A stretch of 64,000 nt of DNA, taken from Thermomicrobiales bacterium (GTDB taxonomy: Bacteria; Chloroflexota; Chloroflexia; Thermomicrobiales; UBA6265). The stretch lies in the NCBI GenBank assembly GCA_030447415.1, contig JAUJOZ010000018.1, forward strand, positions 1 to 64,000. The letters are read 5' to 3'. Both the position numbers and the translations under genes were made by a program. Shown in pieces: positions 50,684 to 59,988 of this stretch. Every line of letters starts with the position of its first letter. The stretch's first letter is position 1. The notes beneath the pieces were generated by a model. That model saw only the letters and a program-made list of their open reading frames with translations, did not search any database and had not been told where the DNA came from.

Positions 50684-51427
50684 CTATCCTCCGCCGACCG
50701 CGCTGTTCACTCCCCAAGCGGCCTCGTCGGCCAGGATGGTGACACCGGCCGACCGCTGCAACAACGACGCCGGCACGTCGGACACGGCCGGCCCGTCGAC
50801 GACCCGGTGAAGGATCGCGCGCTTCGACGCGCCCGAGACAAGCAGGAGCGTTTGACGGGCGGCGAGGAGCACCTCCATCCCGGCGGTGAGCGCCCGCCGC
50901 GGCACCTCCTCAGGGTCGCCCCAATAGCGCGCGTTGCTGGCCACGCTCTCCGGCGTCAAGTCGACCACCCGGGTCGGCGCGTCAGGGGCGGTGGGCGGCT
51001 CGTTGAAGCCGAGGTGCCCGTTCGGCCCGAGCCCCAGGATCGCCAGGTCGAAACCGCCGGCCGCGCACACCGTCTCGTCGTAGGCGCGGCAGGTGGCTGC
51101 GAGGTCCGACGCGGTCCCATTCAAGCGGACGACCCTGGCCGCGGGAATGCCGAGCGGCGCTAGGAACGCGCGCTCCATCCAGCCGTAGAGCGAGCGGCGG
51201 TCCTCCGGACCGATACCCAAGTACTCGTCGAGCTGAAAGACGCGGAGGCGGTCGGTGCGGATCGCGTCGCGCCGGCGGCGCGCCGCCAGCTCCCGGTAGG
51301 CGCCCATCGGTGTGTCGCCCGTCGCCGCCACGATCGCCGCCGTCGGGTTAGCGGCGATCGTTTCGGCGATGCGGTCGGCGGCCGTCCGGCTCAGTGCCGC
51401 ATAGTCCGCCGTCACGATCAGATCCAC
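50684..51427 (-). CDS. nagB: Glucosamine-6-phosphate deaminase
   Basis: The 247-aa enzyme converts glucosamine-6-phosphate to fructose-6-phosphate and ammonia. It has the phosphate loop AATGDTPMGAYREL and the catalytic Asp67 in FQLDEYLG. GLGPNGHLGFNEP (132-144, with His138) is the family hallmark. LVSGASKRAIL follows. It lies 10 bases after the GH4 glycosidase gene and overlaps the kinase ribosome site. The three genes form a tight degradative operon linked to the ABC importer. Confidence 0.92.
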   Translation of the reverse strand: MDLIVTADYAALSRTAADRIAETIAANPTAAIVAATGDTPMGAYRELAARRRRDAIRTDRLRVFQLDEYLGIGPEDRRSLYGWMERAFLAPLGIPAARVVRLNGTASDLAATCRAYDETVCAAGGFDLAILGLGPNGHLGFNEPPTAPDAPTRVVDLTPESVASNARYWGDPEEVPRRALTAGMEVLLAARQTLLLVSGASKRAILHRVVDGPAVSDVPASLLQRSAGVTILADEAAWGVNSAVGGG

Positions 51428-51437
51428 GCGCCGCCCC

Positions 51438-52739
51438 TCAGGCGCTCAACAGCCGTTGCGGGAGGTACTCCCGGAGGGCGCCGGCCATCTCATCGTAAAT
51501 CGCCTCGGTTGTCCGAAGCGAGCGGCAGAGTGGGTTGCTGGCGAGCGCTCGGATCGCGTCCCGCCGCGTGCCCGTCCACGCGGCATCGGCGGCCAAGGCT
51601 TGGTACTCGCCGAGCATCTTGACGAGCCCGGCGACCGGCCGCGGCAGGCAACCCTGGACGAGCGGGACAATGCCGGTCGCGTCGACGTAGCCGACGCACT
51701 CGACGACGAGGTCGTCGGGGAGGTCGGCGACCGCGCCCCGGTTGGGCACGTTGACCGGCCAAACTTCCTTCCGGTCGTTGAAGATGGCGTCCATCACGTC
51801 GATCGCCAGCTCCAGCTCGTGGATGCCGCCGCGCGACCGCGTCGGGTGGAGCGCGGGGCAATCGGACGCCGCCTGCTCCCGATAGTGCGCCCAGTAGTCG
51901 GGCACGGCGGCCATGATGTCCTGGGCGCGGGTCGTCGGCTTGGCCCGCAGCTCCGCCAGCACCTCGTCCATGAAGTAGTAGTACTGAAAATACCCGCTCG
52001 GGATCGCGTCCATCGTCGCCGCCAGCGCCAGCATCCTGCCGGTCGGCTGGGGCAGGCTCGGGTCGTCCCGCCGCCGCTCGTGCGCCTCGCGCAGGTAGGG
52101 GATCAGATCCTCGCCGGCGTAGCGATGGCGAACGGTCCACGAGCCGTGGTTGAGCCCGATCGAGACGGCGTCGACCTTGTCCGGGTCGAGCCCCGCCGCC
52201 GCGGCCGCCGCCCGCGGGAACATGATCGGCCCCTCGCAGAGCGAGACGACGGCGACGTCGGAGTGGCGGGAGACCGCCTCGGCGACGATGTTGACCGGGT
52301 TCGTGTAGTTGAGCAACCAGGCGTTGGGGCAGACCGCCTCCATGTCGGCGACGATGCCCTGCACGACGTGGATCGAGCGAAGGGCCATGAAGAACCCGCC
52401 CGGTCCCTGCGTCTCCTGCCCGATCACGCCGTGCTTGAGCGGCACGCTCTCGTCGACGTGGCGCGCCGCGAAGCCGCCCGGACGATAGCTCGAGAGGACG
52501 GCGTCGCAATCGACCAGGCCGGCCCGTCGGTCGGTGGTGGCGGTGATCGCGAGGTCGATCCCGTGGCAGCGGGCCATCTTCTCGGCCAGCGTCTTGACCA
52601 ACGCCAGCCGCTCCGGGTCGAGGTCGATCAGCACCACCTCCGACCCCCGAAAGTTCTCGCCCTGGCCGATGAGCGACGCCATCGTCCCGGGCGCCCGCGT
52701 GCTGCCACCCCCGATGTACGCAACCTTGATCCGTGCCAT
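51438..52739 (-). CDS. GH4 family NAD-dependent glycosidase
   Basis: The 433-aa enzyme belongs to family GH4, whose members cleave alpha- or beta-glycosides by an NAD and Mn-dependent redox mechanism. The Rossmann loop is AYIGGGSTRAPG near the start. LLNYTNPVNIV, SLCEGPIM (Cys metal ligand), SIGLNHGSW (His) and ECVGYVDATGIVPL follow. ATG 52739 follows GGGAGGG. As first gene of the nagB/kinase operon it probably releases the amino sugar from an imported glycoside. Whether the substrate is phosphorylated cannot be told; no PTS gene is present, which favours a non-phosphorylated one. Confidence 0.88.
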   Translation of the reverse strand: MARIKVAYIGGGSTRAPGTMASLIGQGENFRGSEVVLIDLDPERLALVKTLAEKMARCHGIDLAITATTDRRAGLVDCDAVLSSYRPGGFAARHVDESVPLKHGVIGQETQGPGGFFMALRSIHVVQGIVADMEAVCPNAWLLNYTNPVNIVAEAVSRHSDVAVVSLCEGPIMFPRAAAAAAGLDPDKVDAVSIGLNHGSWTVRHRYAGEDLIPYLREAHERRRDDPSLPQPTGRMLALAATMDAIPSGYFQYYYFMDEVLAELRAKPTTRAQDIMAAVPDYWAHYREQAASDCPALHPTRSRGGIHELELAIDVMDAIFNDRKEVWPVNVPNRGAVADLPDDLVVECVGYVDATGIVPLVQGCLPRPVAGLVKMLGEYQALAADAAWTGTRRDAIRALASNPLCRSLRTTEAIYDEMAGALREYLPQRLLSA

Positions 52740-52837
52740 CGACCCTCCCGAACCCCGCCCCGCGGCGTGTTCCCGAACCGGTCTCGGTTCCCCGGGGTTT
52801 CGCACCGTGAGTACGCTAACGATACTCGCGCGCCGGC

Positions 52838-52871
52838 TAGGGCGGTGTCAAAGTCAAGGTCAGGGCAGCGC
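52838..52871. promoter_or_regulatory. Shared 29-bp element upstream of the GH4-nagB operon (copy 2)
   Basis: This is the second copy of the element at 49475, identical over 29 bases and in the same orientation relative to the gene it precedes. On the minus strand it contains TTGAC and TTTGACA, which could supply a -35 hexamer for the GH4 promoter. The remaining bases from 52740 to 53059 contain no gene. Confidence 0.55.
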
Positions 52872-53059
52872 GGGGAAGGGGGGGCGAAGGGCACCCGGGG
52901 TTTCTGGTTCACCAGCCCGGCGGCCGGTGCGCTGCCCAGGCGCGCCCGTCGTGGGAGTACGGCAGGGGAGTACGGCGCGTGCCCGGTCCGTTGCCCTCTT
53001 CACGTATCCTTTTCGGTGCGTCACGAGCCCGGCGCAGGCAGGCGGAGACGGGACGGCGG

Positions 53060-54433
53060 ATGGTCGGCGTGGTGTCCGAACGCGGGGAGAGCACAGGGCA
53101 GGTGCCGGCGACCGGCTTCCCGGTCGAGACCACTGTCCGCGACGCCCTCTACGACCGGATCCCCCTCGCGGCGCCGGAGCTGGCGCTGATCGGGACGCCG
53201 GCCTTTCTGCGACTCGACCGCATCCAGCAGCTCGGCTTCGTCTCCCGCGTCTGGCCCGGCGCCAAGCACGCCCGCTACGATCACTCCCTCGGCGTCCTTC
53301 ACCTCACTCGCCTCGCCGTCGCCCACCTCCGCGTCACCCCCGGTGGCGCCTGGATCACGGACGAGGACGCCCGCGTCGCGGTCGCTGCCGCGCTCCTCCA
53401 CGACATCGGACATTACCCCTTCTCCCATGCCGTCGAAGAGCTGGGACCGCCGATCGTGCCGCACGAGGCGGTCGGCCACCGCCTGATCGCGGGGCCGAGG
53501 TCTGATCTGGGACCGATCCTGCGCGAGCGTTGGGGCGTCGATCCGGCGCGGGTGGCGGCGATGATCGACCCGGCGGAGCGCGAGCTGCCGCCGGCCGACC
53601 GCGTCCTGCGCGGGGTCCTCTCCGGCCCGCTCGACATGGACAAGCTCGACTACCTGCCGCGCGACGCCCGCGCCTGCAACGTCCCCTACGGCGGCGTCGA
53701 CACCGCCCGCCTGATCGACTCCCTGCGCATCGCCGAGGTCGACGGTGGCGCGACGGGCGAGCGGCGCGTCGTCGTCGGCGCCAAGGGGGTCAGCCCGCTC
53801 CACTCCCTGATCAACGCTCGGCAGGAGATGTTCGACAACGTCTACTGGCACCACACCAATCGCGCCTGCATGGCAATGCTGTTGCGCGCCGTGCAGGAAG
53901 CGCTCCTGGCTGGCGCGGTCGCCCCGGACGAGCTAATGGACCATGACGACGCTTCGCTCCTGGCCCTGCTCAGTGCAGACGACATGCCGCCCCCGACCCG
54001 ACGGTTGACGGCGGCGTTGCGGGAGCGACGCATCCACAAGCGTGCGGTGGAAGTCAGCGCCCGCGCCTTCGAGTTGTACGCTCGGCTTGGCAACCTCTAC
54101 TTCGACCCCGCCGCCCGGCGGGAAGTCGAGTGCCGCCTGGCCGAGGGGCTGGCAGCCGAGCTGGGGGAACAGGTGCCGCCGGAGGCCGTCCTGATCGACA
54201 TCCCGAAGCCGGAGCGATGGCGCACCGACGTCTGGGTGCGGTTCGATGACCCGCCCGTCGGCTTTCGCCCGCTGATGCCCTGGAAGGAGGTCGTCGGACT
54301 GACCGACGACGACTTCAAGCGCTACGAGGAGCACCGCCGCCTCATCCGCATCGTGGCCGTCGCCCCCTACCGCGACGCGATGGCCGCCGCCTGGGAGCGG
54401 CTGGTGATGCCCCTCCTCGGCGGCGTGCTCTAG
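53060..54433 (+). CDS. HD-domain phosphohydrolase (dGTPase-like)
   Basis: The 457-aa metal-dependent phosphohydrolase carries the HD set: His75 in ARYDHSLGVLH, His114-Asp115 in ALLHDIGHYPFSH, and the later Asp in GPLDMDKLDYLPRDA. This arrangement is typical of the SAMHD1/dGTPase-like group, which removes triphosphate from dNTPs. Many bacterial members remain untested. ATG 53060 is chosen over upstream frame because the domain starts soon after. It is a single gene, divergent from the GH4 operon. Confidence 0.87.
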   Translation: MVGVVSERGESTGQVPATGFPVETTVRDALYDRIPLAAPELALIGTPAFLRLDRIQQLGFVSRVWPGAKHARYDHSLGVLHLTRLAVAHLRVTPGGAWITDEDARVAVAAALLHDIGHYPFSHAVEELGPPIVPHEAVGHRLIAGPRSDLGPILRERWGVDPARVAAMIDPAERELPPADRVLRGVLSGPLDMDKLDYLPRDARACNVPYGGVDTARLIDSLRIAEVDGGATGERRVVVGAKGVSPLHSLINARQEMFDNVYWHHTNRACMAMLLRAVQEALLAGAVAPDELMDHDDASLLALLSADDMPPPTRRLTAALRERRIHKRAVEVSARAFELYARLGNLYFDPAARREVECRLAEGLAAELGEQVPPEAVLIDIPKPERWRTDVWVRFDDPPVGFRPLMPWKEVVGLTDDDFKRYEEHRRLIRIVAVAPYRDAMAAAWERLVMPLLGGVL

Positions 54434-54535
54434 AGCGGCAGGCGACGGGTGGCGAGTTGTGCCCATCGTGCGACGCGGCGATGGAGGTAGGCGCTCCGCT
54501 TGCCGCGCCCCACACGCGTTCCACGCCTCGACGCC

Positions 54536-54973
54536 TCAGTCAGCGGGGGCGATCAGCTCAACTTCGTTGCCGTCGGGGTCATCGACGTACATCGTCCGCG
54601 ACGGTAGGATCGGGTGCTGGCCGGTGCGGACGTCCCGGCCGGCGGCGGCGAGTGCATCGCGCGCAGCGTCGAAGGCGTCGGGCGGCACGGCGAGGGCGAG
54701 GTGGTGGAGGGTGCGCGGCGTGCCGAAGGCCGCCGCGTCCGCGGGGAGCGGGACGAGGACGACCAACGCCGGCAGCCGCCCCGTTGCCGCCCCGGCGCGC
54801 AGGAAGATCGGACCCGGGCGATCGGGCGGCGAGACCTGCTCCAGCCTCAGCAGGTCACGGTAGAACGCGAGCGCCTTCGGTGCGTCCCGCACGTTGAGGA
54901 CGACCTCGGCCAGCCCTTCGATCCGGATGCCCGTTGGGGTCGAAGCATCGCCGGTTGATGTCTTGCGCTCCAT
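54536..54973 (-). CDS. VOC-family protein (glyoxalase/bleomycin resistance type)
   Basis: The 145-aa single VOC module has IRIEGLAEVVLNVRDAPKAL at the start and FYRDLLRLEQV. LHHLALAVPPDAFDAARDAL lies in the second half, and the end is MYVDDPDGNEVELIAP with the metal-binding Glu. Unlike the two VOC genes at 10.8 and 12.8 kb it is intact. The substrate is unknown. It is convergent with the HD gene and divergent from the small membrane protein at 55017. Confidence 0.87.
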   Translation of the reverse strand: MERKTSTGDASTPTGIRIEGLAEVVLNVRDAPKALAFYRDLLRLEQVSPPDRPGPIFLRAGAATGRLPALVVLVPLPADAAAFGTPRTLHHLALAVPPDAFDAARDALAAAGRDVRTGQHPILPSRTMYVDDPDGNEVELIAPAD

Positions 54974-55016
54974 CCCCGCCCCCTCGCCACATCTCGGCGT
55001 CTGCTAGCCTAAACCC

Positions 55017-55250
55017 ATGGAACGAGACCCCAAGCCGGAACGACAAGTCACCGACGCGACGACGGATGAGGCGGTCGAGCCCGGCCGTGTCGTGGGCGTA
55101 GACGATGAAGCTCCCGACCCGGTCGCCGCCGCGACCATGGCGGGTCCGCGCCCGGACGGGTTGTTCGTCGCGGTCGTCGTCGGGGTGATGCTGCTGCTCG
55201 CGCTGTGCGCCGCCTTGACTCTGCTGGCGGCGAACCGGGCGCCGGGGTAA
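55017..55250 (+). CDS. Small single-pass membrane protein, 77 aa
   Basis: The protein has an acidic N-terminal half (MERDPKPERQVTDATTDEAV) followed by one hydrophobic helix (LFVAVVVGVMLLLALCAALT) and a short basic end. No family is recognised. The divergent VOC gene starts 44 bases away, so the two share a short promoter region. The coding evidence is a good membrane helix and normal composition; there is no strong ribosome site. Confidence 0.5.
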   Translation: MERDPKPERQVTDATTDEAVEPGRVVGVDDEAPDPVAAATMAGPRPDGLFVAVVVGVMLLLALCAALTLLAANRAPG

Positions 55251-55263
55251 GGTCCGTCCTCCG

Positions 55264-57003
55264 CTACAACCCCGGCCGCGTCACCGCCCCCTCGGCGGCT
55301 GACGAGACGAGCGCGGCGTATTTGGCGAGCACACCCGTGGTGTAGCGCGGCGCCGGCGGCGTCCACTTCGCCAGGCGCTCGCCGATTTCCTCGGGCGAAA
55401 GCTCCACGTCGAGGCGGCGGCCCTGGACGTCGATGACGATAGGGTCCCCTTCCTGCACCGCCGCCAGCGGGCCACCGACGCCCGCTTCCGGCGCGACGTG
55501 GCCGACCATCAGGCCCTTGGTCGCGCCGCTAAAGCGACCGTCGGTCACCAGTGCCACCGAGCCGCCCAGGCCCTGTCCGATCAGCGCCGCCGTGACGCCG
55601 AGCATCTCCTGCATGCCGGGTCCACCGCGCGGCCCTTCATAGCGAATGACGACCACATCGCCCTCGCGGATCTGCCGTTCGGCGACGGCCAGCGACGCCT
55701 CGTGCTCGGAGTCGAAGACGCGTGCCGGTCCGCGGTGGTACTCCCGCTCGTATCCGAAGAGCTTGACGACCGCCCCCTCCGGCGCCAGGTTCCCCTTGAG
55801 GATCACCAGCCCGCCGGTCTCCTTGATCGGGTCGTCGGCGGAGCGGACGACGTCCTGGCCGGGCGTCTCCCTGGCGCCGGCCGCCTCCTCGCCGAAAGTA
55901 CGGCCGGAGGGGGTCGGCCGGGAGGCGTCGACCAGCCCGGCGGCGACGAGGCGCTGGGCGACCAGCGGTGTGCCGCCCGCCCGGTCGAGGTCGGCCGCCG
56001 CGTAGCGACCGCCGGGCATCATGTCGGCGAAGAGCGGGGTGCGCCGCGAGATGGTGTCGAAGTCGTCGATGGTGAGCGGCACGTCGGCCTCGCGGGCGAG
56101 GGCCAGCAGGTGGAGCACGGCGTTGGTCGAGCCGCCGGTCGCCGCCACCCCGGCGATGGCGTTCTCGAACGCCTGACGGGTGAGGATCTCGCGGGGGCGG
56201 ATGCCGCGCTTGAGCACGTCCATGATCAGCTCGCCCGCCCGGCGCCCGATCTCGTCCTTGCGCTCGTCGACGGCCGGCGGCGAGGCGGAGCCCATCGGCG
56301 ACAGGCCGATGAACTCCATTACCATCGCCATGGTGTTGGCGGTGTACTGGCCGCCGCACGCGCCGGCCCCGGGGCAGGCGGCGTTCTCCATCGCTCGCAA
56401 CTCGGCCTCGCTCAGCTTGCCCGCCTCGTAGGCGCCGATCGCCTCGTAGACGGAGCGGATCGTGACCTCCTTGCCGTTGAGGTAGCCGGGCATAATCGTG
56501 CCGCCGTAGAGGAGGAAGCCCGGCACGTTGAGGCGGACCAGCGCCATCGCCAGCCCCGGCAGTGTCTTGTCGCAGGCGCCGAGGCCGATCACGGCGTCGA
56601 ACATGTGCCCGCGCCCGACCAGCTCGACCGAGTCGGCAATGACCTCGCGCGAGATGAGCGAGGTCTTCATCCCCTCGGTTCCCATCGTCACGCCGTCGGA
56701 GATGGCGACGGTATTGAACTCCATCGGCGTGCCACCGGCGGCGCGCACTCCGTCCTTGACGTGCTTGGCCAGGCGCCGCAGGTTGAGGTTGCACGGCATC
56801 GTCTCGATCCAGGTGTTGGCGATGCCGATGATCGGCTTGGAGAGGTCGTCGTCGGTGTAGCCGACTCCCTTCAGCATCGCCCGGGCGCCCGCGCGGCTGG
56901 CGCCCTCCAGGATCGTGCGGCTCATGTGTCGCGGGTCGAGAGCCTCGCCTGTGGCGGCCCCTGCGCCGGCGTCCGTGCCCTCGCGCTCGATCGTCGTGCT
57001 CAT
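55264..57003 (-). CDS. ilvD: Dihydroxy-acid dehydratase
   Basis: The 579-aa iron-sulfur enzyme makes the 2-keto acids for valine, leucine and isoleucine. The cluster ligands are Cys71 (METMP-CN type, here [10 protein letters not shown]), Cys144 ([11 protein letters not shown]) and Cys216 ([19 protein letters not shown]). The C-terminal [16 protein letters not shown] and GDPI blocks are typical. ATG 57003 opens an acidic leader of about 25 residues before [12 protein letters not shown], so translation could begin slightly later. It is a single gene with no other ilv gene nearby. Confidence 0.95.
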   Translation of the reverse strand: MSTTIEREGTDAGAGAATGEALDPRHMSRTILEGASRAGARAMLKGVGYTDDDLSKPIIGIANTWIETMPCNLNLRRLAKHVKDGVRAAGGTPMEFNTVAISDGVTMGTEGMKTSLISREVIADSVELVGRGHMFDAVIGLGACDKTLPGLAMALVRLNVPGFLLYGGTIMPGYLNGKEVTIRSVYEAIGAYEAGKLSEAELRAMENAACPGAGACGGQYTANTMAMVMEFIGLSPMGSASPPAVDERKDEIGRRAGELIMDVLKRGIRPREILTRQAFENAIAGVAATGGSTNAVLHLLALAREADVPLTIDDFDTISRRTPLFADMMPGGRYAAADLDRAGGTPLVAQRLVAAGLVDASRPTPSGRTFGEEAAGARETPGQDVVRSADDPIKETGGLVILKGNLAPEGAVVKLFGYEREYHRGPARVFDSEHEASLAVAERQIREGDVVVIRYEGPRGGPGMQEMLGVTAALIGQGLGGSVALVTDGRFSGATKGLMVGHVAPEAGVGGPLAAVQEGDPIVIDVQGRRLDVELSPEEIGERLAKWTPPAPRYTTGVLAKYAALVSSAAEGAVTRPGL

Positions 57004-57168
57004 GGCTCCCCCGTTCCTCTGACCGCTCGTTCGTGGTGCTTCTCCCCGGCCCCCGAGCCGGCGGGAGACCAGGACGCCGGCGCCACGTCCAGGGCACCGG
57101 GCTGGTGTTTGCGTCCGATCTGACCAGTTTCCGTCCCGGGGAGTGAACGCGCAAGGCTCATCGGGAGG

Positions 57169-58056
57169 TTACGACAGCCCGTCGGCGGCCAGCAGCGCGT
57201 CGGGGTCGTCGATCAACGCGTGGCAGGCGGCGATCAGGCGCCGGCCGTCCGGCCCGGTCGCCGCTGGCGGCACGCCGAGCACGGCATGGACGCGGCCGGC
57301 CAAGTCGGCAGGGCGGTGCGCGCATCGCGCCAGCGCAAACTCCACCAGACGCTTCTCGCCCGGGTGCGGGAGCCGGTTCACCGCGAAGAGGACGTCGAAG
57401 AAGCTGGCGAGTAGCGCCGCGACCCGGTGGCTGACGCTCACCGCGTCGTCGCGCGCCAGCGCGAGCTCAATCTGGTGGAGGTACGAGAAGGAGGCATCGC
57501 GGAGGATAGGGTGGTTCTTGGCGACGATCGCGCGCCGCAATGGCTCCGGGTACGGTCGGTCAGCCCGGGCGCGCAGGGTGGCGAACCAGCCGTCCCGGTC
57601 GTACAGCGGGCGGGAGGCGAGCACGTTATGCCAGAGGCAGGTCGAGTAGCCGACCGACGCCTGGTGATGGATGAGAAGGTCGTCCAGCCGCCCCTCGATC
57701 CAATCGGGCGACCGGTACATCACGTCGACCGCCAACCCGGTCGCGGCATCCACCCACGTGTCGCCGAGCTTCCAGAAGCGTTGGTCGAGCTCCAGACGCT
57801 CGGCTCGATCGCCCACGATCCCCGTCCGATCGGCCACGGGTACGTCTGCGTCCGCGTAGACGTAGAGGTCGAGGTCGGAGCGGGCGTCGGCGACCCCGCT
57901 CGCGCGGGAGCCGGCCAGGGTGACGGCGGCAACCTGCGGCAGCGCGCCGAAGCGCGCCGCAAGCGCGATCGCGAGCGGCGACGTCGCGGCGGGTGCGGCG
58001 TCGGGGCGGGGTGAGTGGGACATTTGGTCTCGGTGCTCGTGGCGGCGAGCCGTCAT
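57169..58056 (-). CDS. Nucleotidyltransferase-fold protein
   Basis: The 295-aa protein has a MNT/NTP-transferase_2 core: TLAGSRASGVADARSDLDLY carries the GS motif and the DxD metal site (D-L-D). A DUF4037-like C-terminal helical region includes PLYDRDGWFATLRARADRPY and FFDVLFAVNRLPHPGEKR. Relatives include aminoglycoside adenylyltransferase-like enzymes and toxin-antitoxin MNT proteins, but no substrate can be assigned. ATG 58056 has AGGA eight bases upstream; ATG 58023 is an alternative. Confidence 0.8.
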   Translation of the reverse strand: MTARRHEHRDQMSHSPRPDAAPAATSPLAIALAARFGALPQVAAVTLAGSRASGVADARSDLDLYVYADADVPVADRTGIVGDRAERLELDQRFWKLGDTWVDAATGLAVDVMYRSPDWIEGRLDDLLIHHQASVGYSTCLWHNVLASRPLYDRDGWFATLRARADRPYPEPLRRAIVAKNHPILRDASFSYLHQIELALARDDAVSVSHRVAALLASFFDVLFAVNRLPHPGEKRLVEFALARCAHRPADLAGRVHAVLGVPPAATGPDGRRLIAACHALIDDPDALLAADGLS

Positions 58057-58238
58057 TGATGGATCCTGCCGGCCCGGCGGGTCGTCCTGAGCCGATGGCC
58101 TGACTAGCGTTCCGGGAGGCGGGGGCAGTGTCGGTTTTCCTGCCCAGGGGCGCAAGAGGGCGGCCGGCGGGCCGCGCTGCTATCCTGCCGGCTGGGCATC
58201 GCGGCGGTTCGACTCGACCGGCGAACGGAGGGAACGCG

Positions 58239-59110
58239 GTGGCAGGTGGGCTCCGGTTCGGCATCCAGACGCCCCAGACCGGGACCTGGCCGGAGATGCT
58301 CGAGCGCTGGCGGCGGTTCGAGGCGCTCGGTTGGGAGACTCTTTGGCTTCCCGACCACTTCGTGCCCCCGTTCCGCCCGGACGGCCCCCTCCTCGAAGCG
58401 TGGACGCTGCTGGCCGCGCTGGCGGCCCAAACCGAACGGGTTCGCCTCGGCGTCCTCGTCAGCAGCAACACCTTCCGCCACCCACCGTTGCTGGCGAAGC
58501 AGGCGGCCACGGTCGACCATATCAGCGGCGGCCGACTGGAGCTCGGTCTCGGTACGGGCTGGTTCGTGCCCGAGCACGAGATGTTCGGCATCCCGTTCCC
58601 CGAGCCGGCTGAGCTGGTCGCCCGCTTCCGAGAGGCGGTGGAGGTGATTGACCGCCTCCTCCGCCAGGACGTGACGACCTACGAGGGCCGTTACTACCAG
58701 CTCCGGGAAGCGCCGTTTCGCCCGGCCGCGGCCCCGCGGCCGCGGCCGCCGCTCACCCTCGGCGCTCAGGGGCCGAAGATGCTCCGCATCGCCGCCGAGT
58801 ATGCCGACCGCTGGAACACGATCGGGACGGTGGCGGAGGTCCGCGACCGCAACGCGGTCCTCGACGAGCAATGCGCGGCGGTCGGGCGCGAGCCGCGGCG
58901 GATCCTCCGCTCGCTCCTCTACGTGCCGGCGCAGATGCCCGCCGAGGCGCCGTGGGCTTCCTCGACGCCTTCCGTGATTTCGTCGGGCGTTACCGGGAAG
59001 CGGGCATCGAGGAGTTCCTCCTGCAGCCGCCGTCCGACGAAGGCTTCGCCGTGCTGGAGCGTGTGGCGGCCGAGGCGCTGCCGCCCCTCCGGGCGGGGGC
59101 CGCGCCTTAG
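58239..59110 (+). CDS. LLM-class F420/flavin-dependent oxidoreductase (one frameshift)
   Basis: GTG 58239 behind GGAGGGAACGC opens a luciferase-like TIM barrel: LRFGIQTPQTGTWPEMLERW, ETLWLPDHFVPP, LGVLVSSNTFRHPPLLAKQA, HISGGRLELGLGTGWFVPEH and LTLGAQGPKMLRIAAEYADR. After AQMPAEAP (about 58948) one missing base shifts the frame. The natural end is GFLDAFRDFVGRYREAGIEE to PLRAGAAP at TAG 59108-59110. It is similar in layout to the LLM gene at 34854. The cofactor and substrate are inferred only at family level. Confidence 0.82.
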
Positions 59111-59192
59111 TCCGCGCCGCTCCCCTGCCCGCGTTGCTGACTCGCCGGGTGGTGTTGCGCCGTGCCGTCGCTCCGCCGCGCCCGCCGTTGGC

Positions 59193-59198
59193 TATACT
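59193..59198 (+). promoter_or_regulatory. TATACT -10 element ahead of yggT
   Basis: TATACT followed by TGCCGG stands about 100 bases before the yggT ATG. The same hexamer precedes the ketosynthase gene at 24591. No strong -35 is visible. Confidence 0.45.
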
Positions 59199-59295
59199 TG
59201 CCGGTGCGCGGTGACTCCCCGTCTGACCTCGCCGCGCGACGGACCCCGCGTTCGTGCTCGGGGCTCCGCGCTCCGCTCCGAAGGACGCCGTACCG

Positions 59296-59553
59296 ATGCC
59301 CACCGACATCGCCAGCCTGATCTTCTTCGTCCTTCAGTTGATGACCTTCGCCCTGGTCGGCCGCGCCATCCTGTCGTGGTTTGACCCGGCACTGCGCTGG
59401 CCGATTAGCCGAGTTCTCTACGACGTGACCGAGCCGATCGTCGCGCCGGTCCGCCAGATCCTGCCGCGGACGGGCTTCCTCGACCTGTCGTTGTTCGTCA
59501 CCCTGATCCTGCTGCAGATGCTGCAGCGCCTGCTGGCGCAGTCGCTCGCCTAG
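59296..59553 (+). CDS. YggT-family membrane protein
   Basis: The 85-aa protein has two hydrophobic helices, LIFFVLQLMTFALVGRAILS and LSLFVTLILLQMLQRLL. Between them is the YggT loop RVLYDVTEPIVAPVRQILPR. YggT proteins occur widely beside cell-division or envelope genes, and their role is only broadly linked to cell shape or osmotic stress. ATG 59296 is preceded by GAAGGACG. Two very small genes follow on the same strand. Confidence 0.9.
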   Translation: MPTDIASLIFFVLQLMTFALVGRAILSWFDPALRWPISRVLYDVTEPIVAPVRQILPRTGFLDLSLFVTLILLQMLQRLLAQSLA

Positions 59554-59596
59554 CCGGCGAGGCGCCTCATTCGTCGTCGCCCGGGAGGTTTGACCG

Positions 59597-59719
59597 ATGG
59601 CCAAGATCATGAGGTATGCCGTCTGGATCTACGCCGCGATCCTCATCATCCTCATCATCCTCGCCGTCCTCTCCCTGTCCGGCGTCTTTAGCCACGACTT
59701 CGCTGATCCGCAGGTCTAG
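59597..59719 (+). CDS. 40-residue single-helix membrane protein
   Basis: The ATG at 59597 follows GGGAGG and opens 40 codons ending TAG. The peptide is MAKIMRYAVW, one helix (IYAAILIILIILAVLSLSGV) and an end FSHDFADPQV. It lies 43 bases after yggT and 46 before another small gene, so the three probably form an operon. No family name is known to me. It is too short for usual gene callers but the ribosome site and helix support it. Confidence 0.6.
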   Translation: MAKIMRYAVWIYAAILIILIILAVLSLSGVFSHDFADPQV

Positions 59720-59765
59720 GGCGCTCGCTCCCCGCGACCTGTATTTCGCCGGACTCGGAGCTGCC

Positions 59766-59924
59766 ATGGCCGACAAGCGCGAGGTCCCCGAAGAACCCGT
59801 CGAGACCGACGACGGCCACGGCGCGCACCCGGTCGAGCCGGCCGAGGGCGCGGTCGAGCCCGGTGAGGACCCCGCCAAGGGGCACACCGCCCATCCGGAC
59901 GAGCCGGCCGAGGGCGGTCGATAG
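59766..59924 (+). CDS. 52-residue acidic repeat protein
   Basis: ATG 59766 has GGAG shortly upstream. The peptide is highly charged and Pro/Glu-rich with an imperfect repeat: HPVEPAEG and HPDEPAEG. It has no hydrophobic helix and is probably disordered. It follows yggT and the 40-residue membrane protein. Function unknown. Confidence 0.5.
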   Translation: MADKREVPEEPVETDDGHGAHPVEPAEGAVEPGEDPAKGHTAHPDEPAEGGR

Positions 59925-59988
59925 TTGGTGTGTCTCCAAAATAAGCAAGCTGTGTGTTGATAGGCTCGGTGAGAGATCCCGAGCGCGG

